Translations under genes and position numbers: made by a program
Shown: positions 1-12,018 of the stretch, piece after piece
Position numbering within the stretch: the stretch's first letter is position 1
How the letters are laid out: the number at the start of each line of letters is the position of its first letter
Source of the DNA: Amoebidium appalachense
Lineage: Eukaryota > Ichthyosporea
NCBI GenBank assembly: GCA_963693365.1
Contig: CAVNZM010000011.1
Coordinates: forward strand, 310,001 to 374,000
Direction of reading: 5' to 3'
Length of the DNA: 64,000 nt
Notes under the pieces: generated by a model
The model's database searches: none
Told to the model about the DNA's origin: nothing
Seen by the model: only the letters and a program-made list of their open reading frames with translations

Positions 1-553
1 TTGTATCCATCCCAAATTTAGATTTATTTCCAGAGAGAGAGATGGGGGGGGGGGGGGGGGGAGGGGGGTGGCTGGCTTGCTCGAATGAACACGCCCGAGG
101 TACGTTGAGCCACATAAGGACATCAAAAGCTTTAAACGTGTTGTGCGCCAAGGCAGCTTTTTTCCAGCCTGGGGTTTGTGTTCAATCCTATTTCTACGGA
201 CTGCTCGTGGCTCGTCCCCATGACTCCCAGGGGACCTCAACCAGCGAGGCTACGACCTGTGATGTTGGGGACAGCACACAATAGGCAAATACAACAAGAA
301 AGTAAAGGCACTGCACTGTGTAATGAGCATGGTACCGTAGCACTGTGCCATCAAGATACCTGCCCGAGTGGTCTATCCACCCTTCCCCCCGTCCCTCCCC
401 TCCCCCAACCCCCCTCCCCCCCCCCCCCCCCCCACTCCCACACAGACACTCACTACCCCCCCCCCCCTCCCCCCGGCGCTTCCCCCCCTCCCCCCCCCCC
501 CCCCCTCCCCCCTAACTAAGGACACAGGTTTGCCATCACCACAGTCTCCGCCC
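1..553. other. Non-coding, poly-G/poly-C rich flank
   Basis: No supportable gene. A poly-G run starts near 44. C-rich tracts occupy about 395-510, next to the 3' end of the minus-strand gene that stops at 554. The reading frames that cross this stretch encode only Pro or Gly runs. Confidence 0.6.
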
Positions 554-1436
554 CTACTGTGTGTGCACGTGGTGTGTGTGCTGCCACCTTGCCAGCAGAT
601 TCTCCCCCGCACTCAGCACATAGCCCAGGCCCCAGCCCACCCAGGGCCGCACCCTGCCAGTGTAGAGTTTGCCCAGGGGGCTTGCAGCAAGCAGCACGTC
701 CAGGGAGTAGTCGTCCACCTGCCGCCATATGCGCACCTGCCCGTCCTCGCACGTGCGGAAGTCCAGCCACACGTTGATGGGCACGTCCACCCACAGAAAA
801 GGCCCCGGCCACAGGTTGGGCACCCCCACCTGTCGTGGTGTTCTCGTCAGAACAACCACGGCAGGAAGTGGGAGTGGGAGTGTGTGTATGTGTGGTGTGT
901 GTGTGCGGTTTTTTTTCTTTCCTTTTCTTTTTTTGAATGGGCGGGGGGGGGGGGGGGAGGGGGGGGGGGGGGACTGCCAAGTGAATGTAGGGCGGGGGAA
1001 GCACTGAGAGGACAAAGGTGATTTCAAGTGGGACTCCGGTTTGCGCAAGCAAAGGTGCAGATAGCCCCTCCCCCTTCCCCTCCCCCCCCCCCCCCCCCCC
1101 CCCCCCCTCCCCCCCGGTCCCCTCTTCCCCCACCCCCCTCTCCCCTCCCACTCCTTCACACCCTCAACAGGCACGGGCACTCACGTGCTGCACGACCCTC
1201 ATGACCGCGTGGTCCTTCTCCACCAGCACGGTCTGCACCTCGGGCTGCATCTTCAGCAGCCACCCCGTCACCGCCAGCAGCCGCGCCAAAGTGTCCCTCC
1301 CGCGCACACACACGAGGGGGTGCTGGAACTCCACGTCGGAGGTGAAGTAGCGCTCCAGCGCAGACCGCACAAGCTCAGGCTGCCCGCTGGTGAACTGCAG
1401 AGCAACAGTTCGCAGCGTGGACTCGTTGAGAGGCAT
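554..1436 (-). CDS. NTF2-like (SnoaL-type fold) protein, two exons
   Basis: Minus-strand gene, read as exon 1 complement(1185..1436), with the donor GTGAGT directly after, and exon 2 complement(554..829), with an acceptor ending ACAG. Joining is in phase 0 and gives 175 residues. The start is the first ATG of the frame. Exon 1 (residues 1-84) has the pattern of an N-terminal NTF2-like helix and strand region, with the stretch ERYFTSDVEFQHPL around residues 29-42. Exon 2 has WVDVPINVWLDF and then IWRQVDDYSLD, the usual strand-strand-Asp pattern of the NTF2 fold, and a hydrophobic C-terminus. From memory it resembles the fungal proteins annotated as SigF-like NTF2-like; that assignment is inference. 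The biochemical role is unknown. The intron (830-1184) holds poly-C on the sense strand near 942-972 and poly-G near 1084-1113. A further small 3' exon cannot be excluded. Confidence 0.7.
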
Positions 1437-2701
1437 GGTGGCGGACGTAGGAAAAAGGTCTTAATGAAGCAAAGGTAGAATGGGTTGCTTACACTTGTGT
1501 TGCTTTCGAAGCTAACAGCGATGGGTGAGGTACTACCGTACTACACGGCTGCCTAAGTTGCTGGGCCATAAGCTGACTGGAGCCCCCAACAAGTGGGCTG
1601 TCACGTGTACAGGCATGGTGCTGTATCGTGTACCGTAAGCGTAAGGCAACGTTGACAGTAAGCTTATGAGGTCACGGTATCGTGTGACCACCCTCGTCTC
1701 ACGCGCGTTCTTGCGCCGACACTTCTGTCCACGCACCCGGGCGATTCCAGAAAATAATCCATCACATGCATGTTTTTTCTAAATCGCGGCTAAGGGAAAG
1801 AACCGATTATAATAGACACCTTTGTTTTAACCTGTTAGCTAAACCTCTCGAAAACAGGCCTCGCTCCCTCGTGCTGACATATCGTTTAATAATTAGTGGC
1901 TCTTTGGGTCAAACAATAAGAAGCCACCACACGCACCCGACGGACAGAAGTGCGACAGAAGCATTCAATCTGCACGTGCGCCATTTGAGGTGTCCGCTTG
2001 CCACGTGGCCATGCTCCCCCGTGTGTTTCATGCACACCAGCCAAAGTAATGTCACCACATTTTGGTGCGTGCGAGTTTTAGCTGCTGTTTCAGTGCAGGC
2101 CCATGGGCAGATGCGTTTTGGTGAGGGGCAAAAATTTTGATTGCGCAAACAAGCGTTTTTGGCGGCCTTCTTGCCCAATCAAATGGCTGCGCGCGCAGAG
2201 GGAGGCAAAAAATCTCCTTTGATTGATCAGTTAACTTAAGGAGCCCGGGCCCGGCGGTTTCGACACCTCTGCCAGACACACCAAGCAGCCCCCAACGCAG
2301 GTGTTTTGCGCTTTACTACTAAAAAAAAAAGAAAGGTAGGTGGACGAGAGGAAAAGAAGGTGGTGGTTGTAAAAAAGAAGACGGGGGAAGGGCGAGGGGT
2401 TGGTTAGTGGGGGAAGGGATTTGGTTGTGTTTTGAGAGCTTTGCCAGCAGCGGGAAGATGTGCCGGAGAGAGTGAAGCCATAGGGTGGTGGCGTCAGCTT
2501 TCGCATTAAATTAGAAAACGCCTTGTAATAACAGTGAGCTGTGAGCCGCTAGAAGGGTGGCTGGCTTATTTAAAAGCTTAAGTTTGTAAAGGCGCTGGTT
2601 TTCTCGCCTTTGCTCTGACGAGAGGGCAGGGCGTCGGTTTGGTTTTGCTGCTGACTCACACGGGGTTTCTTTTCTTGACAGGTTTCTTGACTAACACCAA
2701 C
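1437..2701. promoter_or_regulatory. Divergent intergenic region between NTF2-like and PWWP genes
   Basis: About 1.27 kb separates the two divergent start codons, so both promoters should lie here. Visible elements are a CCAAT motif (CCCAATCAAATGG, 2174-2186) followed by GCGCGCGC (about 2189-2196), and an AT-rich TTATTTAAAA at 2566-2575, about 130 bp before the PWWP start codon, which could serve as a TATA-like element for that gene. No convincing coding sequence is present. Confidence 0.4.
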
Positions 2702-3045
2702 ATGGCTGGAAAGGACAAAGCACGTAAGTCCTCTGTCTGTTCCTGCTGTGTCTGCACCTGGGTGCTTGGGGATCTTGCGTGCCTCCTGTTTAGTTTGCGC
2801 TTGGAGACAGCAAGCCGAACTTGTTTGGTAATCATAGATTTGGAATGTGTTGTCTGGACGTTTTTGTTGCTCCTACGCACTCTGGTTTAGAGCACACAAA
2901 CATGGTGGTGAACTTTGACGATATGTCTACACGTAAGTGAACGTAAAGGCATTTGTGTTTATACTCTCAGGCACACATAAGCTCCTGCATTTTTCAACAA
3001 ACACACCCACAGACACAGACAGGCACAGACAGACAGACACACACA

Positions 3046-3086
<41 letters not shown>

Positions 3087-3165
3087 CAGCACTACACACG
3101 CATAAAGAATACACACCTGGGTGCATATACACAAACAAATACACACACACACACACACACACCCC

Positions 3166-3213
<48 letters not shown>

Positions 3214-3225
3214 AACACATGCACG

Positions 3226-3301
<76 letters not shown>

Positions 3302-6300
3302 TGCACCTCGGGCCGAATACATACCCAGTGTGACCCAAGCACTTTCGAATATGCAACTAAGTAAGCCCAGGATACACACCATCGTGCTTTTTCTTCTGTT
3401 TCGTAGCAGTGCTTAACGTTTCTCATATGCTACACCCACACTGAGCAGTGGAAAGGACCTGGAAGAAAGGGTGGGTGGTGGTTGTGGCGGTTATGCTGGT
3501 GTGGCGTGTGTGTGTGTGTGCGGAGGGGAGGGGAGGGGGGAGGGGGGAGGGGGGTCAAAGGTGTCTCTCCACAAGCCTCTTCCATGCACTTGGCATGATT
3601 GGCAAGAGAGGTTGACTGGTGCTTTGTTGCAGCGCTGATCGACTTTGAGAAGGGGGACATCGTTTGGGCCAAGGTCCCCAACCACCCCTACTGGCCAGCA
3701 ATGGTGAGTTCACAGATGTTACATGGTAGAGGCCTGTAGAGACAAACCTCTGATTTCCCCCCCCCCCCCCCCCCCCCCCCCCCTCCCCGCCCATCGTCCC
3801 CATCTCTCCCCAGCACTAGCATACCACCACTACGACCATGCAGCCCCTCCTTCTCCCCGTTGCTTCCACTGCTCCACACCCACCTATTGGGGATTGCCAT
3901 TTCTCACCCTTTTGCTGCTCCCTCACTCCGCACCCTCTTTGATTCTGCCTATTTCTGTAACGGCCCAAGGGGACATGCCCAGCAGCCCTTTTCTAGGCGA
4001 ATCATTTTCTAATGCCGTGGGTGGGTTGCAGATCGAGGAAGTCAGCGGCAAGGGCTACACGGTCAAGTTCTTTGGCACCGGCCAGACGTATGTCTCCCTG
4101 GATGTTGGCAGGGCACCAATGGGTGGGGGTGGGACGTAGAGACATGGTTATAGAGAGAAATGTAAACTGGTAAAGGAAAACAGGGGCAAGTTCAACTTGT
4201 GCTGGAATCTGTGGTTTTTTTTTTTTTTTTCCTGTGTGGGAGGGAGGGAGGGGGGGGGGAGGGGGGGGAGGGAAGGGGGGGTGTTGGGGGGGGGGGGGGG
4301 GGGAGGGTGAGAGAGAAGGAAGGGAGACTTGGTTAGAGAGGCAAACCCAGAGAGTCAAGGGCAAGTCCAACTTGTGCTGGGATCTGTGAGCATTGGGGGG
4401 GGGGGAGTGAAAGAGAAGGGAGACTTAGTCAGAGAGGCAAGCACAGAGGATCGAAGGGGTGGTGAGAGAGTAAGGGGACACTCCGTCGGTAATAGCCAAT
4501 CGGGGTGAGGGAGGGGGGTGCCGAAAGGAAGAGACTCTTGAAAGGGGAGAAGCACAGAGATGGAGTAGGGTTGTGAGATCTTGGGTGTCTGGTGATGTCA
4601 TTGTGGTATTTCCTGGGGGGTTGGAGGGGGGAAGGGGGGGGGGGAGGGGGGGGGGTTAGAGTTTAGGCAACCTGGAGGTGAGGAGATGAATGGAGAGGGA
4701 CAGGCGAGGCAGCAATGGTGTGCGTGTTGAAGCAAGGGGTGTCTTCCCCAGTCTGTGGGTGGTGTACGTTCAGTATGAAGCACAGCTGGTTGCTTCTTGA
4801 TTCTTTCGATCTTTTTGCTTGGGGAAAGAGGGGGGGGGGGGATGGGGGGAGGGTCGTGAAAAGGTGTTGGGTGTGTGTCTGTGTGTGTGTGTGTGTGTGG
4901 TGGTTTTTTTGGGGGGGTGGCGGGGTGGGAGGGGGTAGGGAAAAAGCAAAACAGAAGTGGGTGGGGCTGCAGGTTGTGGGCCGGGCTTGTGGGTGGGTGG
5001 GGGGAGGGGGGGGGGGGAGAGAGGGGGGGGGGGGGGGGGAAGGGGCTGGGAGGGGGGGGGGGGGGGGGGGGGGCAAGGGAATCGATGCCCTTCATGGGGA
5101 ATTGGGACACTCACAGATAATGGAACCAGGGGCACGATCAAGAAAGAAAACCTCAAGGACTACAAGGACAGCAAGGTATGGGCCCTGCCGTGATCGAGGG
5201 GAGGGGATTGCCGGAGTGGGATGGGCTGGGTTGGGGGGGGGGGGGGGGGGGGGGGAGGGGGAGGGGGGGGAGAAGAAGAATGAATGGGGGGGGGGGGGTA
5301 AAGAGGAATTGATGGGGGAGGGAGGGGGGGGGGGGGTAAGAGAAAAGGAATAGACAAAGCGCGGAAGGTGGGGGGGAAACTGTGAGCCTTTGCATGGAGA
5401 AATTGAGGAGCAGCGCTAGCTGCTGGAATACCGCCCTCCGCCCCGCCCCCTCTAGCTGTCCCCCTTCCCCTTCGTGTCATCCTTCCCCTTCGTGTCATCC
5501 AAATTAACACCATTCCCCACCCCACCCTACGCCGTTACATGCACGGAAACCCCTGGCTCAACCGCCCTCCCCTTCCCCCCGGCCACCCCGCCCCAGCAAC
5601 TTTATCGTCCATTATCACTCCTACCCCCCCCCTCCCCCCCCCCCCCCCCCAAACCCACCACCCACCCATCTTCTCTCTAAACCCGCCCCCCTCCTTCTCC
5701 CCCCAGCCACCCAGCCACCCACCCTCCCATCCCCTCTCCATGCACTGACCTTGTGTGCAGGATGAGCTGTCGGGCAAGAAGGTCGGGGCATCGTTCAAGG
5801 ACGCAATGATGGAGGCAGACGAGGCCAGTGCTAACCGCCCATGTGAGTGGGTGGGTGGGTGGGTGGGTGGGTGGGTGGGTGGGTGGGTGGGGGGATGGGG
5901 TGTGGGTGGGTGGGTGGGGGGGTGGTGGTGTGGGTTGGTGGGTGGGGGGGGGGGGGGGAGTAGGGTGGGTGGGTGGGGAGGGGGGTGGGGTGTGTGTGGC
6001 ACGTGGATGGGTGGGGAAAGGGGTGGTTGGTGGGAGAGTGGATGTGTATGGGTAGTTGGATGTGTGGATGGGTGGGGAGGTAGAGGTAACTGCTCGTGAA
6101 TGTGGATGGGTGAGTGGGTGTGGTGAAGTTGAAGCACACCTCTCATGTGTTTGTGTGTGTGTGTATGGTGTGTTGTGTGTGTGTGTGTGTGTGTGTGTGT
6201 GAAGAGAAGGTAACTGCCCGTGTGATTGTGTGTGTGTGGGTGGGTGGTGAGTGTGGTGTGATGTGTGTGGCGAAGTCGAAACCCTCTGCTCATGTGTGTA

Positions 6301-6331
6301 TGTGTCTGTGTGTTGAAGCAGAGGCAACACC

Positions 6332-6400
<69 letters not shown>

Positions 6401-7965
6401 GAAGTAAAGGTCACCACCCATGTGAGTGTACTCGTATGTGTGTGCATGTGTGTGTAGAGCTGTTGCATTTGTGGCGCACCATGGCCTGTATCTCCATGCT
6501 GCAGCATTCATCAGCATGGTGGTCAGTATGTGCCCATGTTGTTTGTTGCCTCCCCCTTGTCCCCGTGTCTATGCTGACCCACCCATGCACAGCCAAGCGA
6601 CCCCATGTCGAGGACCCCAAGCCCGAGCCAAAGTCCAAGCAGCCTGCTGCAAAGAAGGCAAAGACAGACCCCAAGCCAAAGGCTGAGCCCAAGCCAAAGC
6701 CGGCCCCCAAGAAGAAGGAGAGCGAAAAGAAGGAGAGTGAGGGCCAAACAAGCTTCGACTTTGATGACGAGGCAGAGAAGGCCTCAAAGAAGAAGGCCGC
6801 AGAAAAGAAGGAGGAAAAGAAAGAGGAAAAGAAGGCCCCGGCCAAGAAGGCCCCAGTGAAGAAGGAAGAAAAGAAGAAGGAGGAAAAGAAAGAGGAAACG
6901 AAAGAGGAAGAGGCCCCGGCAAAGGAAAAGAAAGCCCCGGCAAAAGAAAAGAAAGCACCAGCCAAGAAGGCAGCTGCCAAGGAAGAGAAGGAGGAAAAGG
7001 TCGAAGACAAGAAGGAGGAGGAAACCAAAGAGGAAACAGCGCCTGCTAAGAAGGGCGCGGCGGCTAAGAAGGGGGCAGCAGCTAAGAAAGAGGAGGAGGG
7101 GAAACCGGAGGAGGAGAAGGAGGAGGAGAAGAAAGACGAAAAGCCACCGGCAAAGAAGGGTGCGGCTAAGAAGGCCGCAGGTGCTAAGGAGGAAAAGAAG
7201 GAAGAGAAGAAGGAGGAGAAAGAGACAAAGGAGGAAGAGAAAAAGGAGGATAAGGCGCAGGGGAAGAGTGAGGAGGCAAATAAAGACTCAAAGGCACCGG
7301 CAAAGAAGGGTGCGGCTAAGAAAGCAGCTGCCGCCAAGGAGGAAAAGACAGAAGAGAAGAAAGAAGAGAAACCAGAGGAGCAGAAAGACGAAAAGACACA
7401 GGAGAAGGAGAAGGAGAAGGCACCCAAGGAAAAGAAACCCCCAGCAAAGAAGGGGGCAACAGCAAAGAAAGAGGTCGAGGAAAAAGCAGAAGAGAAGGAG
7501 GAAAAGAAGGAGGAGAAGAAAGAGGAAACGAAAGAGGAAAAGGCATTGGGCAAGGACAAGAAGGCCGGAGGCAAGAAGGGGGCAGCCAGTAAGGAGGAAA
7601 AGAGCGAGGACAAGAAAGAGGATGAGACGAAGGAGGGGGAGGCCAAGGAACCCGAGGCAGCCAAGGGCAAGCGAAAGGCATCTGCCGACCCCAAGGCAGA
7701 CACGAAGGTACATGCCGTGTGCCTGCATGGGCCTGCATGTGTGCTCTCGGACCGCGGGGGCTGGGGATGGGTGGGTGGGTGGGCATGTGCATGTGGGTGT
7801 CCAAGGCGGGCAGGTGTGCAAGCATGTGTGGGTGGGTGGGCACGTCCATGTGAGTGTTTGAAGGCGGCATGCCGGGGTGCCTGTGTGCTGTTAGCTGGAC
7901 TGACAAAGTTTGTTGAGCAGAAGGCCAAGACGGAGGAAGCAGCAGCCAAGAAGGCAAAGAAGTAG
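2702..7965 (+). CDS. PWWP-domain chromatin protein with Lys/Glu/Ala-rich tail, eight exons
   Basis: Exons: 2702-2723, 2891-2932, 3633-3703, 4032-4087, 5130-5175, 5761-5842, 6593-7707, 7921-7965. All introns are GT-AG, all phases match, and the product is 492 residues. Residues about 25-110 form a PWWP domain. The signature reads HPYWPAM (39-45), followed by the beta-barrel segment VKFFGTGQT, very close to the equivalent segment of HDGF/LEDGF-type PWWP domains. Such domains bind nucleosomes through an aromatic cage for methylated histone H3 lysine plus DNA contacts, so a nuclear chromatin role is expected. Residues 107-492 are almost entirely Lys, Glu, Ala and Pro, with repeated APAKK-GAAKK and EEKKEEKK blocks resembling histone-H1-like or nucleolar tails, probably disordered. 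Exon 2 (42 nt) keeps the frame whether included or skipped. The start is the ATG just before the first donor; a TATA-like element lies about 130 bp upstream. Introns carry poly-C/G and CA/GT arrays. Confidence 0.9.
2891..2932 (+). other. 42-nt in-frame exon of the PWWP gene, possible cassette exon
   Basis: It is bounded by an acceptor TTTAG and a donor GTAAGT and is 14 codons long, phase 1 at both ends. It encodes acidic/polar residues (QHTNMVVNFDDMST) just before the PWWP domain. It contains an ATG at 2902 in the same frame, so it could also act as an alternative first exon. Skipping it leaves the frame intact. Confidence 0.6.
2998..3302. repeat. (CA)n microsatellite in PWWP intron 2
   Basis: Interrupted CA dinucleotide array. 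The longest pure stretch is about 3233-3294. Confidence 0.95.
5843..6430. repeat. (GGTG)n and degenerate minisatellite in PWWP intron 6
   Basis: The array starts at the splice donor of exon 6 with GGTG units. It continues as a degenerate 70-90 bp repeat whose core resembles the exon 6 end plus donor (for example 6411-6428), separated by GT arrays (about 6176-6200 and 6333-6399). Confidence 0.8.
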
Positions 7966-8361
7966 ACCCAATGGGTGCCCTAAAGGTAGGCCATGCATAC
8001 CCCATAGTTGGGTACCTCATTCACTGCGCAGCGCAACTCACCCGTCCACCATCCTTTCGCTCCGCACACACACACACACACACACATGCACACACAATGC
8101 CATCCCTCACATACGGACACATGCAGTGTCCCATCAGAGGTGCACTTTTTACCATCATCAGTTTGGAGCTTGTGGCTGAAACAAAGCAAGACCACACTGT
8201 GTAGGCACAGGAGAGGGGGGAGGGAGCACAGGACAGGGAGGGGAATCTTGCACGTCTCTACACCCCACACCCCACCACCACCCCAGTTGCTCCCCCCCTC
8301 CCACTCACCGGTCTTCTCCTCTGTGCGACCACCCCCACATGCCAGTGCTGTTGTTGCCCCC

Positions 8362-8396
<35 letters not shown>

Positions 8397-8918
8397 CCCC
8401 CCCCCCCCCCCCCAACCCCCCCCAACCCCAAAAATCATCACACCAGACACACGGGCAAGGGGGAGAGGGGGGGGGGAGGGGGGGAAGACAAAAGGGAGAA
8501 AAAGAAGCATCGTTCAAGCCCCGTCTCCCGAACTGTTATTACTCTTTCCCCTTGGATCCAAAACCACGATCCTCTTACGGCTGTTGTCTTTTGCTGCCTG
8601 CTCACAGATGTTTGGTTGTGGTCATTAAGGGTGACCCACCCACCTTCAAATGATGGCTTCTCTGTGTTTGGTTCGTAGGGTGGTTGTGTCGAATTCCGAA
8701 GACTGACTTGACCCCCCACGGAGGGTGGGGTTTACTTGTGGTGCATGCAGTGTGTGATACCCGTCACATATCTTCATTACATGAGAGAAAGAGAGAGAGA
8801 GGGTGAGATGAAAAGAGAGAGAGGGTATTTGTTGGCCGTTCATACTCTACACGGTGTGCCGCATGCTAACCGACTGCCTCCCCCCTCCCCCCCCCCCCCC
8901 CCCCTCCCCTCTCCCCTC

Positions 8919-8949
<31 letters not shown>

Positions 8950-9196
8950 ACCCACCCATATAACCCACCCAACACCACCACCACCACACACACACACACA
9001 CACACACACCACACATGCACATGAACATGCACAGGCACAGACACGCGCACACACACACAGATACATAGCCGCCCTTGGACCCACCCTGTAGCATTAGCAA
9101 GGCCAGGCGCCTGGTAGCGCAAAGCCACACCGCATGAATCGAAGGAACGTAGTGAGTTGCTGAAATAAATATCTATGATTATCATGCCCCACTACT

Positions 9197-9241
<45 letters not shown>

Positions 9242-9653
9242 TTTTTTTTTTCCTTCCCCTCTCCCCCCCCTTCCAAAAATCACACGTGTCCGTACATGCG
9301 CGCACACGCACACACACACAGACACACCTCAACACCCGACACATACACATGCACACACACGGCTGCCGTCAAACTATCACCAACACCACACACAAACCCC
9401 GTGACACACAAACACACACACACACACACACACACACAAGGCAAGGCAAGGCGAACAATTGCAACAGTCATACATACACACAAAGTCACCGACAAGCCAC
9501 ATGCCACACAGATCATAAGAGATCTACGAAACAGACACAGAAGGGTACACGAATCTGCTACCCTTTGGCAACAGGCCACACAGACCTGCTATGGTCATTT
9601 AGTACACAAATTCACAAGGGTCACCATCCTGTCTTTGCCCCCCTCCCCTCCCC

Positions 9654-9688
<35 letters not shown>

Positions 9689-10046
9689 CGCACACACACA
9701 CACACACACAAACGCACACGCTAAGACACACACACACACACACACACGCACACGCTAAGACACACGACCATCACCACCCGCCCACACCTATCACCACAAC
9801 TTGCATGATCCTCAAATTCCCTCGACGTGATAAATCCCATCAACTTTAGATGCGGTTGATAGAATATAGGCAAGCTTGTTGTGCCTGTATGCATCCAGAA
9901 GAGTGAGTTCTCTGGGACCGTCATATGGTGCTGCAAACTATCAGGCGAGCAATTGCATAATTGCAGGTGGTTCCGTTTTTTCCAGCATTCTGGCTGCTCT
10001 GGAGTGTAAAAGGGAAAACAGTTCTGGAGACGATCATATTCAAAGC

Positions 10047-10095
<49 letters not shown>

Positions 10096-10123
10096 CGCGC
10101 GCACGCGTGTTCGTGCGTGTGTG

Positions 10124-10187
<64 letters not shown>

Positions 10188-10314
10188 TGTGTGCATGCGT
10201 GTGTGTGTGTAAAGTTTGTGGCGGCGACAGGTGGGGGGGGAGAGGGGGGGGGGAGGGGGAGGGGGGGGGGGGGAGGGAGGGGAGGCGGACGGCACGTGTT
10301 CCCCAGCCCGCCAG

Positions 10315-10316
<2 letters not shown>

Positions 10317-10389
<73 letters not shown>
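10317..10389. repeat. Poly-C tract of about 73 bp followed by A-rich DNA
   Basis: An uninterrupted C homopolymer, then a short junction, then an A-rich stretch with AAAATAAAA units. Confidence 0.9.
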
Positions 10390-10390
<1 letters not shown>

Positions 10391-11516
10391 CCCCCGAAGC
10401 AAAAAAAAAAAATAAAAAAAAAAATAAAAGGAAAAGAAAGAAAGAAACAGAAAGGGAGCAAAAAAAAAGAGGAGGCACTTCTCCTTCCTCTTTTCAGAAG
10501 CTTTTTCCTATTAAGAAACTTCCATAGTTTTTGTGGATTCCTTTTCTCATACATGTACCCAATAGACTTTCTATGCGTTTTGTTACCGTTGTATGCATTG
10601 ATGTACTTTTTCATGCATTAAAAGTAGCGCGGTGCCCTTCCAAATTCCGAAATTTGGCTAAAAGGTCGGAGAGGTCTTTTCAGTTTGGATAATGTATGTT
10701 GTCTTCAAAACTAAGGTGGGCATGTACATGCATATACTTACGTGTCATGTGCGATGCCACCGAATGCCAGTTACTTGATTGTGGAGCACTGCCAGGTGGT
10801 GTGACCTGCAACATGCATATGAAAACCTTGTGTACACATGTGTTATGTGTGTGGTGTGTTACATGGTGCATGTGTAATGTTATTTATACGCCGTACTGTA
10901 CTAAACATGTGACAATGTGCGCACATGCATGCGTTCGTGTTTGCAGTGTGCGTGCGCCAGAGCGCAAGTGCACACGTCCGTGTGTGTGCGTTCGTGTGCA
11001 TGGACGTGGTCACTGAGTTCTAGGTACGGTAGACAGACCTGAATATATATCGCGGCCGTGGGCGAACTATTGCCGCATTGCCACTGTTTTGTGTGGATGT
11101 GCACACACACACGGTGCGTGTGCGTTCGCGCGCGCTTGTGCGTGTGGGTTTGTGTGTGCGTGCGTGTACATGATACCATGAATTGCTTGCAATCGTGTGT
11201 GCTTGCAGGTACTTGCATGTGCATAACAAACGTCTCGCAAATGTGCTCATTATCTGAGAGCACAAATACGGCGTGTGTACACTTAAAATTCACAGCGTGT
11301 GGCAGATATTTTCGTGTAGAACAACAAACATACTGTATTTGAGCCTTTTCTCTGCAACTTTGAGCATGTACTATCCATGTCACAGCCCGTCGTGTGTGCA
11401 TATGTGGACCGCGTGTCTCGAGAGAAGGCAGGGCACAGAGTAGACCGTGGCACCTTGAGGCCTCCTAATCTCCCGTCTACAGTAGACACGCGTGCCATGT
11501 AAGCATGGTGCGCAAT

Positions 11517-11552
11517 CGACCAATCATAAAAATAACAAGTTATGATTGGTCG
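11517..11552. promoter_or_regulatory. 13-bp inverted repeat containing opposed CCAAT boxes
   Basis: CGACCAATCATAA at 11517-11529 and its exact reverse complement at 11540-11552 are separated by 10 bp. Each arm carries a CCAAT box, a classic NF-Y type motif. It lies about 470 bp upstream of the zinc-finger gene at 12019. The function is inferred only. Confidence 0.4.
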
Positions 11553-12018
11553 TATTAAATCTCTTTGCCAACCAGAAAACTTATGCATATAGCACGATCT
11601 AATAATTGACAGGTCGGGACACGTGCACACAAGCACACGTGCGATTACGATTACACGATAAGGAAAGGGCAGGGCTGTGTGACGCGTCACCGCCGCGTAT
11701 CGAGCCAAGACAAGCTTGTGTCATGCCGCGCGTAGCGTTGAAAAAGTATAGTGACAATGTATATGGCAAACAAATGAACTTGTGCAAAGGTTCACCATAG
11801 TTAACCAATAAATAAAACCACATGCATGTGAACTTGAACTGGTCTTTGCCGTGTTGAAACGCAGTCACTGGTGGTAGCAAAAAGTGAATAATATATTCGA
11901 TTCAAGCGGTCCAAATTGTTCTTTTTTGTTTTTGGAGGTCAATCAATAGAAACCATACTGTAAGGTGTTTGTCTACACACGTGGTGCCCTTCTTCGTTCA
12001 CGCACAACTTATCTCACC

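Larger units (their letters stand above)
7966..12018. other. Intergenic microsatellite-rich region
   Basis: No gene supported. It holds CA arrays (about 8067-8085, 8936-9010, 9412-9437, 9696-9747), long poly-C tracts (about 8369-8413, 9201-9241, 9655-9688, and about 10317-10389, the longest in the window), a GT/GC/GCGT array (10050-10210) and unique AT-moderate DNA at 10500-11960. The 11500-11560 stretch has a 13-bp palindrome of CCAAT boxes. Any 3' UTR of the PWWP gene would lie in the first part; no AATAAA is obvious near the stop. Confidence 0.7.

Noticed and set aside
3000-3430. Long reading frames of His-Thr or Cys-Val repeats in CA/GT arrays (also at 18350-19600, 23380-23830, 27770-28120, 36000-37060)
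   Set aside because: They are trivial translations of dinucleotide repeats, open in several frames at once, without start context or homology.
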